A stretch of 64,000 nt of DNA from Dendrocalamus latiflorus (GCA_017311315.1 CM029610.1:9176236-9240235), one strand, 5' to 3'; shown: positions 46,949 to 58,987, numbered from the stretch's first letter. The notes: generated by a model from the sequence alone, not told the origin. Numbers and translations are program-made.

Positions 46949-47059
46949 ATATTCAATTCAATCATTCAATCACAAACAAATAAGGATTAATCATTAAAGT
47001 TCCAAAGTTCAGTAGTTCACCTAACCACAGACAAATAACTGAATAAGGCCGGAGTCCCG

Positions 47060-47470
47060 GAGAGGCCGCACGAGAGAGGCTGCGGCCGGTCGCTGCTTAT
47101 TCCCCCCGCCGCCCACTGCTTCTTCCCCCGCCGCCCGCTGGGGTCGAAGAGGCCGCACGAGAGGGCGAGAGGCTGCGGCCGATCGCCAGCCGCCCGGCGC
47201 CCGCGCCCGCCCCCGCCCGCTGCTTCTTCCCCCGCCGCCCGCTGGGGTCGGAGAGGCCGCACGAGAGGCTGCGGCCGGTCGCCAGCCGCCCGGCGCCCGC
47301 CCTCGCCCGGTCGCCAGCCGGTGCCCGCCCCCGCCCCGGCGTCCGTCCGCTGCTTCTTCCCCCGCCGCCCGCTGGGGTCGGAGAGGCCGCACGAGAGGCT
47401 GCGGCCGGTCGACAGCCGCCCGGCGCCCGCCCCCGCCCCCGTCGCGTGCCCGCTGCTTCTTCCCCCACCG
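47060..47470 (-). repeat. GC-rich minisatellite upstream of the hAT transposase
   Basis: Three to four imperfect units of about 110-130 bp contain 'TGCTTCTTCCCCCGCCGCCC', 'GCTGGGGTCG(G/A)AGAGGCCG' and 'CACGAGAGGCTGCGGCCG(G/A)'. Open frames on both strands here are an effect of base composition. Confidence 0.8.
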
Positions 47471-47889
47471 CCCCACCGCGTGCTCACGACTTCTTCCCCC
47501 GCCGGCCGCCGCCGCTTGCGAGTTGCGCCCGCCGCCCGCGCCCGATGGCCGATGGGAATTGGGGATTTCCAGATTTGGGGTGATACCGTGATACTGTGAT
47601 AGGGTTTCTGTTTGTGACTTTGTTCTTTGTTGGGCCTTGGGCTTTGGCTTGGCTGGAAGCTCCTTGGGCTTTGTTGGTTAATGTGGTTATTTTGTGGGCC
47701 GGCCAGATGAATTGTTGGCCCAATTCGCGAGGGAGGTCATCTCCTACCTTCAGCTTGATCTCAGCCCTTCCTACACCATTTATCTATAGCTAAAAATTTA
47801 TGGGGGGCTTCAGGGGGCTCCAAGGGTCCGGTAGCAGTAGGGGAGGCTCGAGCCCCCGCCCCACCGCTGCATCCGCCCCTGCTCTTGGC

Positions 47890-48716
47890 CTACTATATCA
47901 AAGGTCATTCTATGGCTTATAGTTTATGACCTCATTCAAATAAACAAACGAAATGGTTTCTCCATCGCCATTTCGAAGTAGTTTATCAGAATAAATTTTT
48001 AAGCGACTTATCGGTATTCTATTCATTCACACGAGGGCTTGTATTATGGCTAAAAGCCATAAACCATAGTTGTAAGCTATAACCTGCAACCAAAATAAAA
48101 AAAACCACCAGAAACTTCATTGATTGTACCATAGTCTTCCTGTGGAGACCTACCTACTTTTGGCACTTTAATTCAAAGAGGATATTTCGGACAATTGCGC
48201 TTTTCCTGAAAACCTATATATGCCTACTGCATTTGGTTGAATTTTAGTTAATACGTGAAATGCACTTACCATCTTAGCTTGAAAATATCAGGATTTTGTG
48301 ATTCCAAAACCAGTAGATTATCACTAACTAACAAAATTGTAGCACCAGTACCGACTTAATTATTGGAATTTCAGGAGTATCATCGTAGTTTTGCTTAGCA
48401 TTGTTCTTAAGTTTTTTTCCTATTAATTTATCAGTGGTGTCCTGTGTGAATTAATTTGTTGATGGCAGTATATTTTTAGAGGCCAACCATTGCATAATGC
48501 ATAGTCCAACTATGTGCCACCACGTTACTCTGGTTAATGATCAGAGTTTAATTTCTACTAACCGTAGGTTGGGGTGAGTAGATAATTGCACTATCCAATT
48601 GTCCCATTATTGAAAAAAAAGAGCTTGTCTAGAGAGTTTCCAATTATATTATTGGGCTCCTTTAATGCGTACGTACCAATATATTTTTCTTCAACCAAAT
48701 TACCACTTAAAAAATA
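47890..48716. other. Intergenic, no gene recognised
   Basis: AT-rich sequence with a small inverted pair around 47,925-48,090 ('ATGGCTTATAGTTTATG' against 'CATAAACCATAGTTGTAAGC'), possibly a decayed MITE. No gene seen. Confidence 0.35.
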
Positions 48717-48996
48717 GAGTAAAGTCCATTACCGGTCCTTAAACTTTTTATGCTGTGTCATCCCGGTCCATAAACTTTTAAAGTATGTCATCCCGGTCCT
48801 TAAACTTTCAAAGTGTGGCAATATCCTATGTAGTTGTAGCAGTGAACTTTTTATGTTGTGTCATTCCGGTCCATAGACTTTCAAAAGAAATTGCCACACT
48901 TTGAAAGTTTAAGGACCGGGATGATATACTTTAAAAGTTTATGGACCAGGATGACACAACATAAAAAGTTTAAGGACCGGTAATGGACTTTAACTC
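48717..48996. mobile_element. Foldback element, near-perfect hairpin of about 280 bp
   Basis: The left arm (48,717-48,830) and right arm (48,888-48,996) are inverted copies ('AAAGTCCATTACCGGTCC' against 'GGACCGGTAATGGACTTT', and further matches inward such as 'AAACTTTCAAAGTGTGGCAA'). The arms are about 110 bp and the loop about 57 bp. The 'GGTCCTTAAACTTT' phrase is repeated three times within each arm. Transcribed, it would fold into a long hairpin. A small-RNA source is possible but untested. Confidence 0.85.
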
Positions 48997-49556
48997 TTCT
49001 CCACCTGAGATAAAATTGGCAGAAGTCAACTTTAACTAATATAAACAAAAGAACTTTATTTCATGCTCAAACTTGGCCTGACGTACTCGATGTTTGCTTA
49101 GGTCTGACGGAATTAGAAACTTTCGGACCTGAGGAGTAACTTTGAAGGTCCTGAAAACCTATATGTCATCACATTCGAGTAGCTTCTGTATTTATGGAGG
49201 CCTACTTTTGCCTCTCTTCAAACTGGAAGATGAATTTTTTTTTTGTTGGTGTAGAAGGGCTGGAGATGACATGAATATAGAAATTTACGTGCGATTTTTA
49301 CCGATATAAATAAAGTCGGTACAGTATGTACTATAATTAATTAGTAGATCTTATATTAGAAAGATACTCTGTTTAAAAGGTAGTGACTGTAGAAAAGTCA
49401 AAAAAACAATTTTTAAAAACTGAAAAGAACAAACCCATATGTACAGGATCGGCTTCAAAGAACATAACGTCGCTGCTGTCCTTGAAACTTATTTGTCTGT
49501 ATCATTAGGTGTGCATCGGGTTGCCAACAAATAGCCTCTTGAGACGCAACTCATTT
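48997..49556. other. Intergenic, no gene recognised
   Basis: Nothing with a domain or clear repeat structure. Confidence 0.35.
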
Positions 49557-49768
49557 AGGCTTTTAAGCCTATACTTTTAGGGTTTTTCACTTTAACGGTT
49601 AAAAATACACAATAACTGTTATTAACTTTTTTTAGTGTAATTAATTTTTTTTAAAATTATATCATTGCAGATAATACAAAAGAATAAGTAAAAAAAGGAA
49701 AGATAAAAATATCTAAAAAAGCTAAGAAACAAAAAAGGACGAAACTAAAAAGTATAAGCCATAAGCGA
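49557..49768. mobile_element. MITE with terminal inverted repeats of about 20 bp
   Basis: The left end 'GGCTTTTAAGCCTATACTTT' and the right end 'AAAAAGTATAAGCCATAAGC' are near-complementary. The interior is AT-rich and non-coding. Target duplication not resolved. Confidence 0.55.
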
Positions 49769-50016
49769 GAAACAGATAAACCTCATCCTGCACAAGCACT
49801 CGTGAAGACGATGTGGATGCTCTTCAGAATTAACAAGAATGCCGACTACCAGAATAAAGTGCCTTGCGCACTGGCACAACACCCTAGTGAGATCAATGTG
49901 GAATGAGAGAACTTCATGGCCTCTTGATGCCGTTCTACTCTTACTTGGACGAATGAATTAAATCATGCATGGAACAGTATACTTACAGCTTTGAAGCAGT
50001 GGTACCGAATTGGTGC

Positions 50017-51251
50017 TTAGAGCAACTCCAGCAGTACTACTCAAAACAGGGCCCCTACTTTTTATTTGAGGGCTCCCCCTACTTTTGAGGGCCCAATTTT
50101 TTTGCTTCTACTCCAACAGCACCCCTCAAATCTAAGCCCTCAAATCTATTCACCACACACTGACACATGGGACCCACTCCTGACAAATTTCTTCGTCCCC
50201 TCTCTCTCGTCACCGTTCCCCTCCCTCACTCCATCGGCGGCGGCGGCGGGATCCGGCGGCGGCTGGACGCGCGTGGAAGCCGAAGAGGGCGTCGACGGCC
50301 TTGGCGGAGGCGGCGGCGGATGCACGTGCATCCATTGGCGAAGCCGAAGAGGGCGTTGAAGGCGGCGGCTGGACGCGCGTGGGACCCGGTCAGATCCGGG
50401 CGGGGAGCGGCGGCCTCGGGCGAAGATGGCCGGATCCGGCAGCGACGGCGCAGCGGCGGACGGATCCGGGCGGGAGGCGGCCGGATCCAGTCGGGCCGAG
50501 GCCGGATCTGGTGCGGTGGAGGAGCTCGGTCGGTGGCGCCCGGATTCGAGGACGACGGAGGCGCGAGACGAGGAGGCGGCGGGTCGGCGCAGGCGGCGGT
50601 GGAGGGGGCGGAGGCGCCGGGGGAGGTGGCAGAGGCGGAGGCGCCGGGGAAGGGGAAGGGGGCGGTGGGGAAGGCGGGGAGTCGGGGGCGGAGGCAGAGG
50701 GGGCGGAGGCGGCGGTGGAGGGGGCGGAGGCGCCGGGGAAGGGGGCGGCGGGGGAGGCGGGGACGGCAGGGGAAGGGGGGAGTCGGGGACGGCGGGGAAG
50801 GGGGCGGAGGCGGCGGTGGAGGGGGCGGAGGCGCCGGGGAAGGGGGCGGCGGGGGAGGCGGGGACGGCAGGGGAGGGGGGGAGTCGGGGACGGCGGGGAA
50901 GGGGGCGGAGGCGGCGGTGGAGGGGGCGGAGGCGCCGGGGAAGGGGAAGGGGGCGGCGGCGGGGGAAGGAGAGGCGGGGATTTTTGGCGAGGGAGGCGGG
51001 CGGGCGAGGGAGGCGGCGGGGAAAGATGCGGGCGGGGGGGGGGAGCGGGAGAAGTTTCACGGTGCGGGAAAAAAACAGAAAAATGAGGGGGGGGGGCAGA
51101 GCCCCTAGGAATGAGGGGTGGGAGGGGGATTTGAGGGGCTCCTCAAATTTGAGGGCTCTAGTAGGGGCCCTGCTGGAGTTGCATTTTTGCCTCAAGCCCT
51201 CAAATATGAGGTTTGAGGGCTCAAGTAGGGGGCCTGCTGGAGTTGCTCTTA
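50017..51251. mobile_element. PIF/Harbinger-type non-autonomous element with GC minisatellite core
   Basis: The element proper is 50,020-51,248, starting GAGCAACTCCAGCAG and ending CTGCTGGAGTTGCTC, with TTA on both sides (50,017-50,019 and 51,249-51,251). That is the target site of PIF/Harbinger elements. Both subterminal regions carry 'CCCTCAAAT'/'ATTTGAGGG' phrases. The right end holds a second copy of the end motif at 51,168-51,182. The core (50,230-51,050) is a purine-rich GGCGGNGG repeat with near-identical blocks of about 110-130 bp, and it gives spurious long frames on both strands. Confidence 0.8.
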
Positions 51252-51569
51252 CGGTTGCATCGGTTTAATTAACCGATCAAAAGTGCTCCCCTGTTCTCAC
51301 ACGTGCAACACATGAGAAATCAAGAAGCACTATAACTACCATGCAAGTTTACTCACGCAAAAAGGCAGTAACACCAACCGAATGGTGTTTGTCTCATGTC
51401 CCATGCATATACATATGGTTACCGCTGGCCATTAATTTCATCTCTCTTCCACTAAGCAACACAAGAAACAAATGCTTCAAATATTACCCAAAACAAGTAC
51501 TTTATTTTGAAAAGCTCCAACCATTTTGGTAGTGAATCTGGACTGTGTCTGAAAACCTATATCTACTCA
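51252..51569. other. Intergenic between Harbinger and CACTA elements
   Basis: About 320 bp without a recognisable gene or repeat. Confidence 0.4.
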
Positions 51570-51589
51570 CACTACTACAGAAATCGACA

Positions 51590-51875
51590 TTACAGACGGT
51601 TCGGAAACGTCATCACAGACGGTTTTCTGAACCGTCTGAATTTATGGGTCAGTGATGATCGAAGGTTATCACAGACGGTTTTCAAACCGTCTGTGATTAT
51701 TAGATATCACAGACGGTTTTTAATTAAAAACCGTCTGTGATTATCAGATATCACAGACGGTTTTTAATTAAAAACCGTCTGTGATAACCGATAATCACAG
51801 ACGGTTTTTAATGAAAAACCGTCTGTGATACATATCACAGACGGTTTTTACTTAAAAACCGTCTGTGATATTCCT
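51590..51875. repeat. Subterminal inverted-repeat array of the CACTA element
   Basis: ACAGACGG and CCGTCTGT alternate, giving back-to-back palindromes separated by 'TTTTAATTAAAA' or similar. These arrays are the transposase-binding sites in CACTA elements. Confidence 0.85.
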
Positions 51876-52175
51876 TCCTCCTAAACCAAAATCTATTTCT
51901 GTTTATTGGCTAGCCTCAGGAAATGCTAGCCATGTCCTCTGAAACAAGCAGATAATCACAGACAAAAAACATACAATTCACACATCTCATTTGCTTTCAG
52001 GTACATTTCGCAGACATAAAACATCCAATTGACATCGCACTTCATCTCACAGACATAAAGCATGCATCCATTTCGCAAATCAATTAATTGAATTGAACTG
52101 AAATATCCATTAATAAATGCACAGTTACAAAAGATCTACACTGCATTTACACTTAGTGATAAGACCAATAAGAAA
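51876..52175. other. 3' flank of the CACTA gene
   Basis: Non-coding; holds two copies of 'CTCA...ACAGACA(T)AAA' phrases (51,955-52,060). It would be the 3' UTR and subterminal space of the gene on the minus strand. Confidence 0.4.
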
Positions 52176-55146
52176 TCAGTGTGCGCAGTGGAACCGTCCT
52201 TCTGGCTGTATGACTTGAGTCAGCAAAAAGAACGCCAACTCTGATTGAACCTCTCGAAGCTCAGACTGTTTCAATGCAGTTGACGGGATTGATACAGCCT
52301 GTCGATAGGAATATCAATGTACATATATATGTAACGTGATAAGTATGAAGTAATTATGGGAAGAGTGACAAACCTTGCGATTGGTGACCCTCGAGGAATC
52401 GAGGAGTAGTTCCATATGTTGGCAAACGTAGTATCCACATGTGTTGCCCGGCTGCTGCTGGTGGCACTGCAAAAAATGGAATGTGTTAGTTCAAAAGGCA
52501 TTAGTACCATCTGTTGCATAGGATTAATTAATGTGAAATAGCGAATACCTTAAAATCTCGAACATGTGTCAGCAGGCCGTTGGCCCCGCGCTTCGAGTCA
52601 CCTCCCTTTTCAATGTACATCGCGAACGCCCTACGTAATTCGAAAAGGTTAACCTTAATCATTCGGAAGGAAAGAAAGAGCACAATGTAGATATGTATGG
52701 GGAATATGTGCTTACCTATCGATTACTTGGCTGACAACTGTGAAGTCCATTTTATTCTTACTTAGGGAATCAAGGTAATATACCTTGTTCCATTTTGGTA
52801 CAATTACTATTAAAATCCAATGAAAGCTCTGATTGAAGGGCATAAGTACATAGTCCTTATTGCGGCAACTCAGCAGGCCTGATGCAATGTACCTCTCGAC
52901 GAGGGATGCCTCCACGTCGATGGTAGTCTTGGCGACCAATTGTGGGTCCAAGAAACCAGCTGATGAGTTCGATACTCTAGCTTTAATCAGCATGTGTCTA
53001 TATATATACACACGAAAGCAAAAAATTAGATATGGCATTTATCGGTATGACATTAACGGAGACTGTGATTGTACACACTTACAGCGTCCAGCATCGAACG
53101 ATTGAGACGTCAAGAGCGTTGAGCATGAACAGCTCGAATAAATCCTCAAAGGCGACCACGAATGTACACTCTTGAAGATTGTGGTGTAAATCTTCCTCGG
53201 AGAATTTGACAGTGATACTTGAAGTCCGTTCTCCCTCTGGCTTATTGGACTGCTGCATATACCACGTGTGCAATTGCATGCAACTATATGGTAGCTTTTG
53301 GAGGGCTTTTTGCTCGAGCAACGGCTCGCCAAGCACGAATTTGCGGGCCAAAGGGTGGTACGGAAGATCATCATTGGTCTTCTTTGCTTTGCCCTTGCTG
53401 GCCTTGCTGCCTCGGCTATAGGTCGACTTCACGGAAGTCGACTTTGAAGGTAGCAGCGGTGCAAGTTGCTCTGGCGAGAATAGGGCCCGTGGAGATAGCA
53501 TCGTTGTAGTATCCGGTGGTGGAACCGACTGGTCTTGTACTGGAGATGGCACCAGTGCATGTTGCTCTGGTCCTGCCACCGGTGAAGAAGCCTCCAGGAA
53601 GATGTCGCTTTTGGGCCACTGGATGAATGTTCCAATGGCCTGTCCTAGAGTCACGATCTCGTCGTTGGGGGGCTTCGGTAGCGGGACCACCTCAAAATTG
53701 ACATACACACCATCCACATTAACTTTTGCGAAGCCTGGCGCTAAAGCTTGGCCGTGCACCATGGCCCCGTTACCAGACGAATATGCCTGGCCCCAAGCAG
53801 CGTACAAGGGAATGGCGCCATATCTCACTTGGAGCTTGCAGTTCGTAGGCTCCTACATAACGATACAAAATTAGCTACTCGAATAGGCCTACCAATGGAG
53901 CAAGCATTCGAGAGGTAATAATTATTACCAGGATGTCGTCCACAGGAAATTTGGACTGGGTATGCGTCGGATTGGACGCGCAGCTACTCGGACGGTTGTG
54001 CGGGCTACCTAGCATAGCAGCGGCGGTGGCGGCCTGCTGACTTTCTGTCTGTTTCCGCACCTCTTCTCTGATTACTTCACCCATCTGAGCAAATAGCTCC
54101 TCTCGAAGAGATTCCTTGATCTCTTCTCGTAGCTGCTCCTCACGCTCGGTTTTGTTTCTCTTCCTACGCCGATACATTCCGGAGTCATCTTGGAAACCAT
54201 GTTTCCAAGGAACGTAAAGCCCAAGGCCTCTCGTACGACCCGGGTGCTCCTTGTTTGCCAGGGCCACGGAGAGCATATCATTCTCCCTTGTTCCCTGGAA
54301 TGATCCCAGGGTAGATTCAAAACTCAGCTCTTCCTGCAAGAGCACGACATGTCATTTCAATTCGTACGAAGTTGTGGAGTAATTACAAGCTACGTAGTTC
54401 GATCGATATCTTACCAGGCGCTGGGACACTTGCTGGTCTGCAGGGTTTCGAAAGGAGACGTCCCCCGATGTCGTTGTAGATGACCTTGCTCTAAGCCAAT
54501 TTCGAGCGCGGTCATCCGGGATATTGGAAAACGGCGGGGCGATGTCCTCTGCAGCTGCCAGCTCATCCTCCAACCTCCACTGCGGGATTTTACCCGCATA
54601 CCCAGCTGTGCCAAGTCTGTGGGGGTGCGTGTTTTTTGCCTGGAGGGCCTTGTGCGCCACACTTGTACTTTTGAATTCTTCGGTCGTTTTCATCGCCTTG
54701 AACTCTTCCCATTGTGGTTCCAGGAATGGGTATTTAGTAAAAGGCGTTTCGTCCGTCTCCACGTATTTCCTGACAAGCGTGCTCTTGAAGTTCTTCCATG
54801 CTTTGCACGCCGCTTGGTAGGTTTGTCGTTCCACAGCGTGTAAGTGTTCTTCTGGGAACTCGAACGATGCCAAGATTTCGGTCCACAGCTCACGTTTCCG
54901 AGTGTCAGGCACGTTCTTCCACGAATTGTATGTGATCTCAATTCGTTGTCGTGCAACTATTCCGACCATGGTTCGGAATGCGTTTACCGCTTGCTTAGTA
55001 AGGATAGGGACCCCAGCTGCGTTTACCGCTGTGATGGTCTGTCGGCTCTGAGGCTTCTTTGATAGCCCTCTTCCTTGGCGTCTTGATGTTGGAGCGGACG
55101 CCTCCGGCGATGATGATGAAGAATGCGCGGGTGACATGTTGCTCAT
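52176..55146 (-). CDS. Intact CACTA-encoded protein: transposase_24-like, DUF8039-like, Ulp1 protease (7 exons, 828 aa)
   Basis: Exons on the minus strand: 55146-54415, 54333-53929, 53852-53083, 52997-52716, 52630-52549, 52466-52374, 52298-52176. Every intron is GT-AG, phases agree, and the sum is 829 codons with the stop. Residues 1-245 resemble plant En/Spm transposase_24 ('AFRTMVGIVARQRIEITYNS', 'RLGTAGYAGKIPQWRLEDEL', 'RARNWLRARSST'). About 245-380 is a charged coiled-coil-like part ('KTEREEQLREEIKESLREEL'). About 380-460 reads 'LAPGFAKVNVDGVYVNFEVV' to 'TFIQWPKSDIF' (DUF8039-like). The C-terminus is a C48/Ulp1 cysteine protease with His in 'SFHWILIVIV', Asp in 'YYLDSL', and Gln and Cys in 'QQPGNTCGYYVC'. 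Such proteases remove SUMO-like modifiers; a role for the element is unknown. Start: first ATG of an open exon. Confidence 0.85.
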
Positions 55147-56039
55147 TTTGTGGGTCTATTAAGATAAGATGAGAATGTTCAAAGTGAGGAAGCACAAAAA
55201 GTGAAACATGATGCTCAATGTTCGGAAGAGAGGGGAGGAGTAGAGGGAAGGGGGAGAAGGGAGGGGGTGATGTCACTACTACAGGACAGGGCTATGGTAA
55301 CACAACCCAGTAACACTTGAAGAATTATGTTACAGAGAAATATCACAGTAGCACAAAATATGTGTTGCACAGAAAGGTTGTAACACATCCAGTATCGAGT
55401 GTGAAACAATGTTACAGGCAGTACTACAGTAACACATAATATGTGTTACTAAGGCCGGTTAGTAGGTCACTACAGATGAAACTTAGTATCTTTAGAATGG
55501 GAACAACTACTCATCTTGATTTTTTATTCAGTTGTAAACTAGATATGTTTAAAAGCCTTATGTGGCACCTAAAGTTATCTAAGATTTGAGAGCTAAAAAA
55601 TTTATGTTATGTTAAAGTTTCTACAAGAGTTTGATAAAAAAATTTCCATGGAGAGAACATACATATTCGTAGACAGTTATATATTTGTATCAGAAGCTGC
55701 AATAGTATCGAACTTGATGGAGCAAGCCATGCACAAAACAATAAAATCAGTTTAAAGACCGCTAATATATTTTATTTCCGAACTAAATGTAATTTTGACT
55801 ATTTTTTAATAAAGAGGACAAAATTTAGCTTTAAATTTTATAAATATGCCAGATGGAAACCAACGAAGGGAAAAGTAAACCATCCGGTTATTTTTTACTA
55901 GCATGAAACAGTGCGAATATTTTTGGCGCCCGTGAAAATTTTGGCCGAATATTTTTGGCGCCCGTGAAATTTTGGCGCCCGGCGTGAAAACGGCATATAT
56001 GTGACCACTCGATTCCCAAACCGAGCCTAGGCAAACAAG

Positions 56040-56990
56040 GCACAACCCAACCCTAGCTCAGCTGGCTCCACGCCTCCACAGAGCAGAGAGCACAGGCGAG
56101 AGGCGACGGCGCGACGGCGCTGCGCTGCCCGCTGGCGCTACGACTCCTCGCCTCCTCCTCCGCTCCCGACCAGCGTCGCTCGACCTCGACTCCCGACGTC
56201 GCCCCGCCTCCCGGCCAGCGCCGCTCGACTCCCGGCGGCCCGATGAAAATTCCGCCCCTGCCGGTGAGCGGTGATGGTGAGGTCCGGCCCCCTACGCTAT
56301 GGCCCTCCCAGCTCCCGACGTCACCCCGCCTCCCGGTCGACCGGCCCGCTCCCGTCCCGACATCGCCCTGCCTCCCGGCCAGCACCACCCCGAGTCCTCG
56401 ACGGCCCGACGCCACCCCCAGCCAGTGCCCCTCTCCGGCCCTCCCAGTCAGCATCTGCATCGCCGCGGGCCAGCGCCGCCCCGAGGTGAGCAGACGCACT
56501 GCCGTCGGGATCCCCAATTAGTCTTTTTGGTTAATTGGTTGTGAACTTGTGATTTTGCACTGTTGGTGTATCATATCTGTGTATGTATGTTTCTTGATGG
56601 CTGGGGAATTGCCGAATTGGGGACATGCGGGTGGCGACTGGATAGTACCGAGCGAGAGCCGAGAGCGAACTCCTCACTCCTCATTAGTCCTCACTCCAGT
56701 AGTCCGCTTCCGCCTCTACGTATTGCAACCCCCCAATGCCCCAATCTATACCCAGGACTCAAACCCTAGCCACAATTCGCTTGGAGCGCATCTTCTATCG
56801 GCTGTTTCGATTCGATTCGTGCTGATTCGATTCAATGCGACGATTTGTTTACGCCAATTTGTTGGTGTCTTGGTTCGTCCGTTTCTTGATTTTTCCGTTC
56901 CTTGATTTTTTTTCTTTTACTGATTCCTCAACTAGTACTCATTACTCAAGAGTATTACTAAGTATTGCTCAGCTGATCTTTCCATTTGGA
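56040..56990 (+). other. GC-rich leader region inside the nested CACTA element
   Basis: 56,090-56,500 is GC-rich with frames on both strands and no recognisable domain. It could be captured promoter/5' UTR of the p34-like gene or the element's own leader. 55,915-55,990 holds short repeats of 'TTTTTGGCGCCCGTGAAA'. Confidence 0.35.
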
Positions 56991-56993
56991 CAG

Positions 56994-58660
56994 CGCATCT
57001 CGGGGAAGGGTTTTCTCTTGGCTCGCTCCCTCATCTTGACCAGTTGGCTGCTCTTGTTATGGTCTTCAATATGAGTGATGTCAGAACTCTAACCCCATCA
57101 TGCACTCATACTGTTCTTATTTAGCCACTAGTTCCATTTTGACAGTATAAATTTGTTTCACTCTTATGAACCATGTAATTTCTAGTGTTTAATTCTTTGA
57201 TCCTTAATGCTACAGTAGGCTAATTGGCTTAGCAATTATGCATGAATCCTCCTTTCTTACTCTCCAAAACTGGGTTGCCAATGTTGATGTTCAGAGGTTT
57301 GAAGTTCTGTTGTGCATAGGAAATAAAGCAGATCTTGTACCTGACCATGGTGCACATGTAGAATATAGGAGGCGTATGCAAAGGAATGGTGAGTCAAGTA
57401 CTGATCCACATCCTGAATATCTGATTTTTGGGATAATGCTCAGCCTCAAGACTATTGGTTTTATTATGACTGGTTGTCATTTCTGTGACACACTGACACT
57501 TAACATGCCTGGCACTTAACATGCTTTTGCATACTATTTTATCATAATTAAGGATATCATCCACCAGCTTTCATCATAGTACATTTCAACTCTGTGTTCA
57601 ATGTGATTCACTATTGTGTAATATGGGCATGTAGATTTCCCTTTATTAATGAAGACTTTTGAGACTCTTTCTTATTTTACTAGTCAGTGTCTTGGAGGTT
57701 AGTATTAGCCAATTAATTAACAATCGCATTTTTTTGTCGGTATACAACCGAACATACTCTAATTTAGACAATTAGGTGTCACTTACTCAAATCATATTTG
57801 TGATTTTACGAAGTTTGCATGTGAACCTATGAGCATGAGAAAGCTATTCAACTACATATATTTTTTATATTGTTAAATGACCTACACCAAAAGGCTAGCA
57901 AGTTAGATGGCTTATATATAGCTGTGGCTTCCATGGTTGTTTTTATTGCGATTTTGGAATATTACTCAATTGTTTGATGGACTCCAATGAAAGGGGACCT
58001 ATATTCTAGCCAAAGTTGAATATTGAGAGAATATTTAACCAGATCTTTGGATGTTTCTTTCTTAATTGACATATGTTCATAACTAAAAACAGGTCTATCG
58101 GTAGATGGGGATAACCAAGGCTTAGAGCGACTCTATGGCACCCGCAGTTATTGTGATGAGTTGATGAACTGTGCTTGCTTTGTACTATAGAACAACCATA
58201 GGATGACATGCTAAGTTTGTCCCCTCTTTCTAGTAATTTCAGTTATTAGATTTTGTTTGCCCTCTTATGCAGATCTTGTACTGTCCAATCAGAACAAATA
58301 TGCTACTTTGCGTTGTTCAATTTAAAAGCCTGTATTTGGGTCTAATTGTTCAGTCTTCTTTGGACAGAATATACGGATGATGAATCGAGCTATGAATTTG
58401 AGTATGAGGTCCTATCCCATGGATTTGATGAGCAATGAGAATACATTGGTGAGTCAAGTACATAAAGAAGCTTGGAGGGATTAAATGAAGCTAAATCTAT
58501 GCATGATAACACAGAGCAAGTTTTCATGATTTTTTATAGTCCTGATATTATTATTTTTGGATCTAGTCACTATCTTTGAATTTGATGTGTAACAGCTGGA
58601 GTATCATACAATGGAAGGCTGGAAGCATTTGAGAAAGAGAAGTTACTTAGGTTCTAGGTA
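56994..58660 (+). pseudogene. Captured gene fragment resembling adaptin-binding protein p34 (AAGAB-like)
   Basis: Exon-like pieces with acceptor AGs: 56,994-57,079 ('AHLGEGFSLGSLPHLDQLAA', 'VMVFNMSD'), 57,244-57,435 ('QNWVANVDVQRFEVLLCIGN', 'KADLVPDHGAHVEYRRRMQ'), 58,093-58,155 ('LSVDGDNQGLERLYGT'), 58,368-58,448 ('DDESSYEFEYEVLSHGFDEQ', stop), perhaps 58,596-58,660. The G-N-K-A-D-L-V-P-x-H-x-A-H-V-E-Y-R-R-R stretch is what I know from plant p34/AAGAB-like proteins, small GTPase-fold factors that help assemble clathrin adaptor complexes. Damage includes a lost acceptor before 57,244 (AT in place of AG), frame loss after 57,430 and a TGA at about 58,437. It has introns, so it was captured as genomic DNA, not by retroposition. 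Confidence 0.6.
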
Positions 58661-58987
58661 ATTTTTTAGTCCTGTTGTTTTTTCTTTGCTATTTTATTAT
58701 AACATTTAGAGTGCTTTTGTGGATATCATTTGGAACTTCTTGTTATGTTCCCTTCTGCAGTGTGAAAATCTATATTGGACATGTAGCTCATATGATCTTA
58801 AAACTGTTTTTTAATTATATTTCTTACATTTTTATTTGATTCACTTTGTTAAGCATCGAGAATAATTTGTTCCTTGCATTGTAAAGTGCGGGACTGAGGG
58901 TAGATGATAGCATTGCAATATTGTAATGAGTCTATCTGCCAATTAAATTTGCAAAAGCTGTTGGCAATGGTAGCATTGGTCCTTCGT

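Larger units (their letters stand above)
44805..47889 (-). mobile_element. hAT transposon with 8-bp target duplications
   Basis: The element proper is 44,813-47,881 (3,069 bp). It starts CAGTGGCGGATCCAGG and, on the other strand, CAGGGGCGGATGCAGC. CTCTTGGC is duplicated exactly on both sides (44,805-44,812 and 47,882-47,889). It carries a transposase gene on the minus strand and a GC-rich tandem repeat in the gene's upstream region. Confidence 0.92.

Noticed and set aside
47017..47599. Frames up to 156 residues
   Set aside because: They follow the GC minisatellite units in three frames at once; not protein-like.
50146..51268. Frames of 250-350 residues on both strands, Pro/Arg-rich or Gly/Arg-rich
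   Set aside because: All lie in the GGC minisatellite of the Harbinger-type element; no domain, and frames are open on both strands because of composition.
56053..56544. Protein-coding gene in the GC-rich leader of the nested CACTA element
   Set aside because: Frames on both strands, low complexity, no domain.
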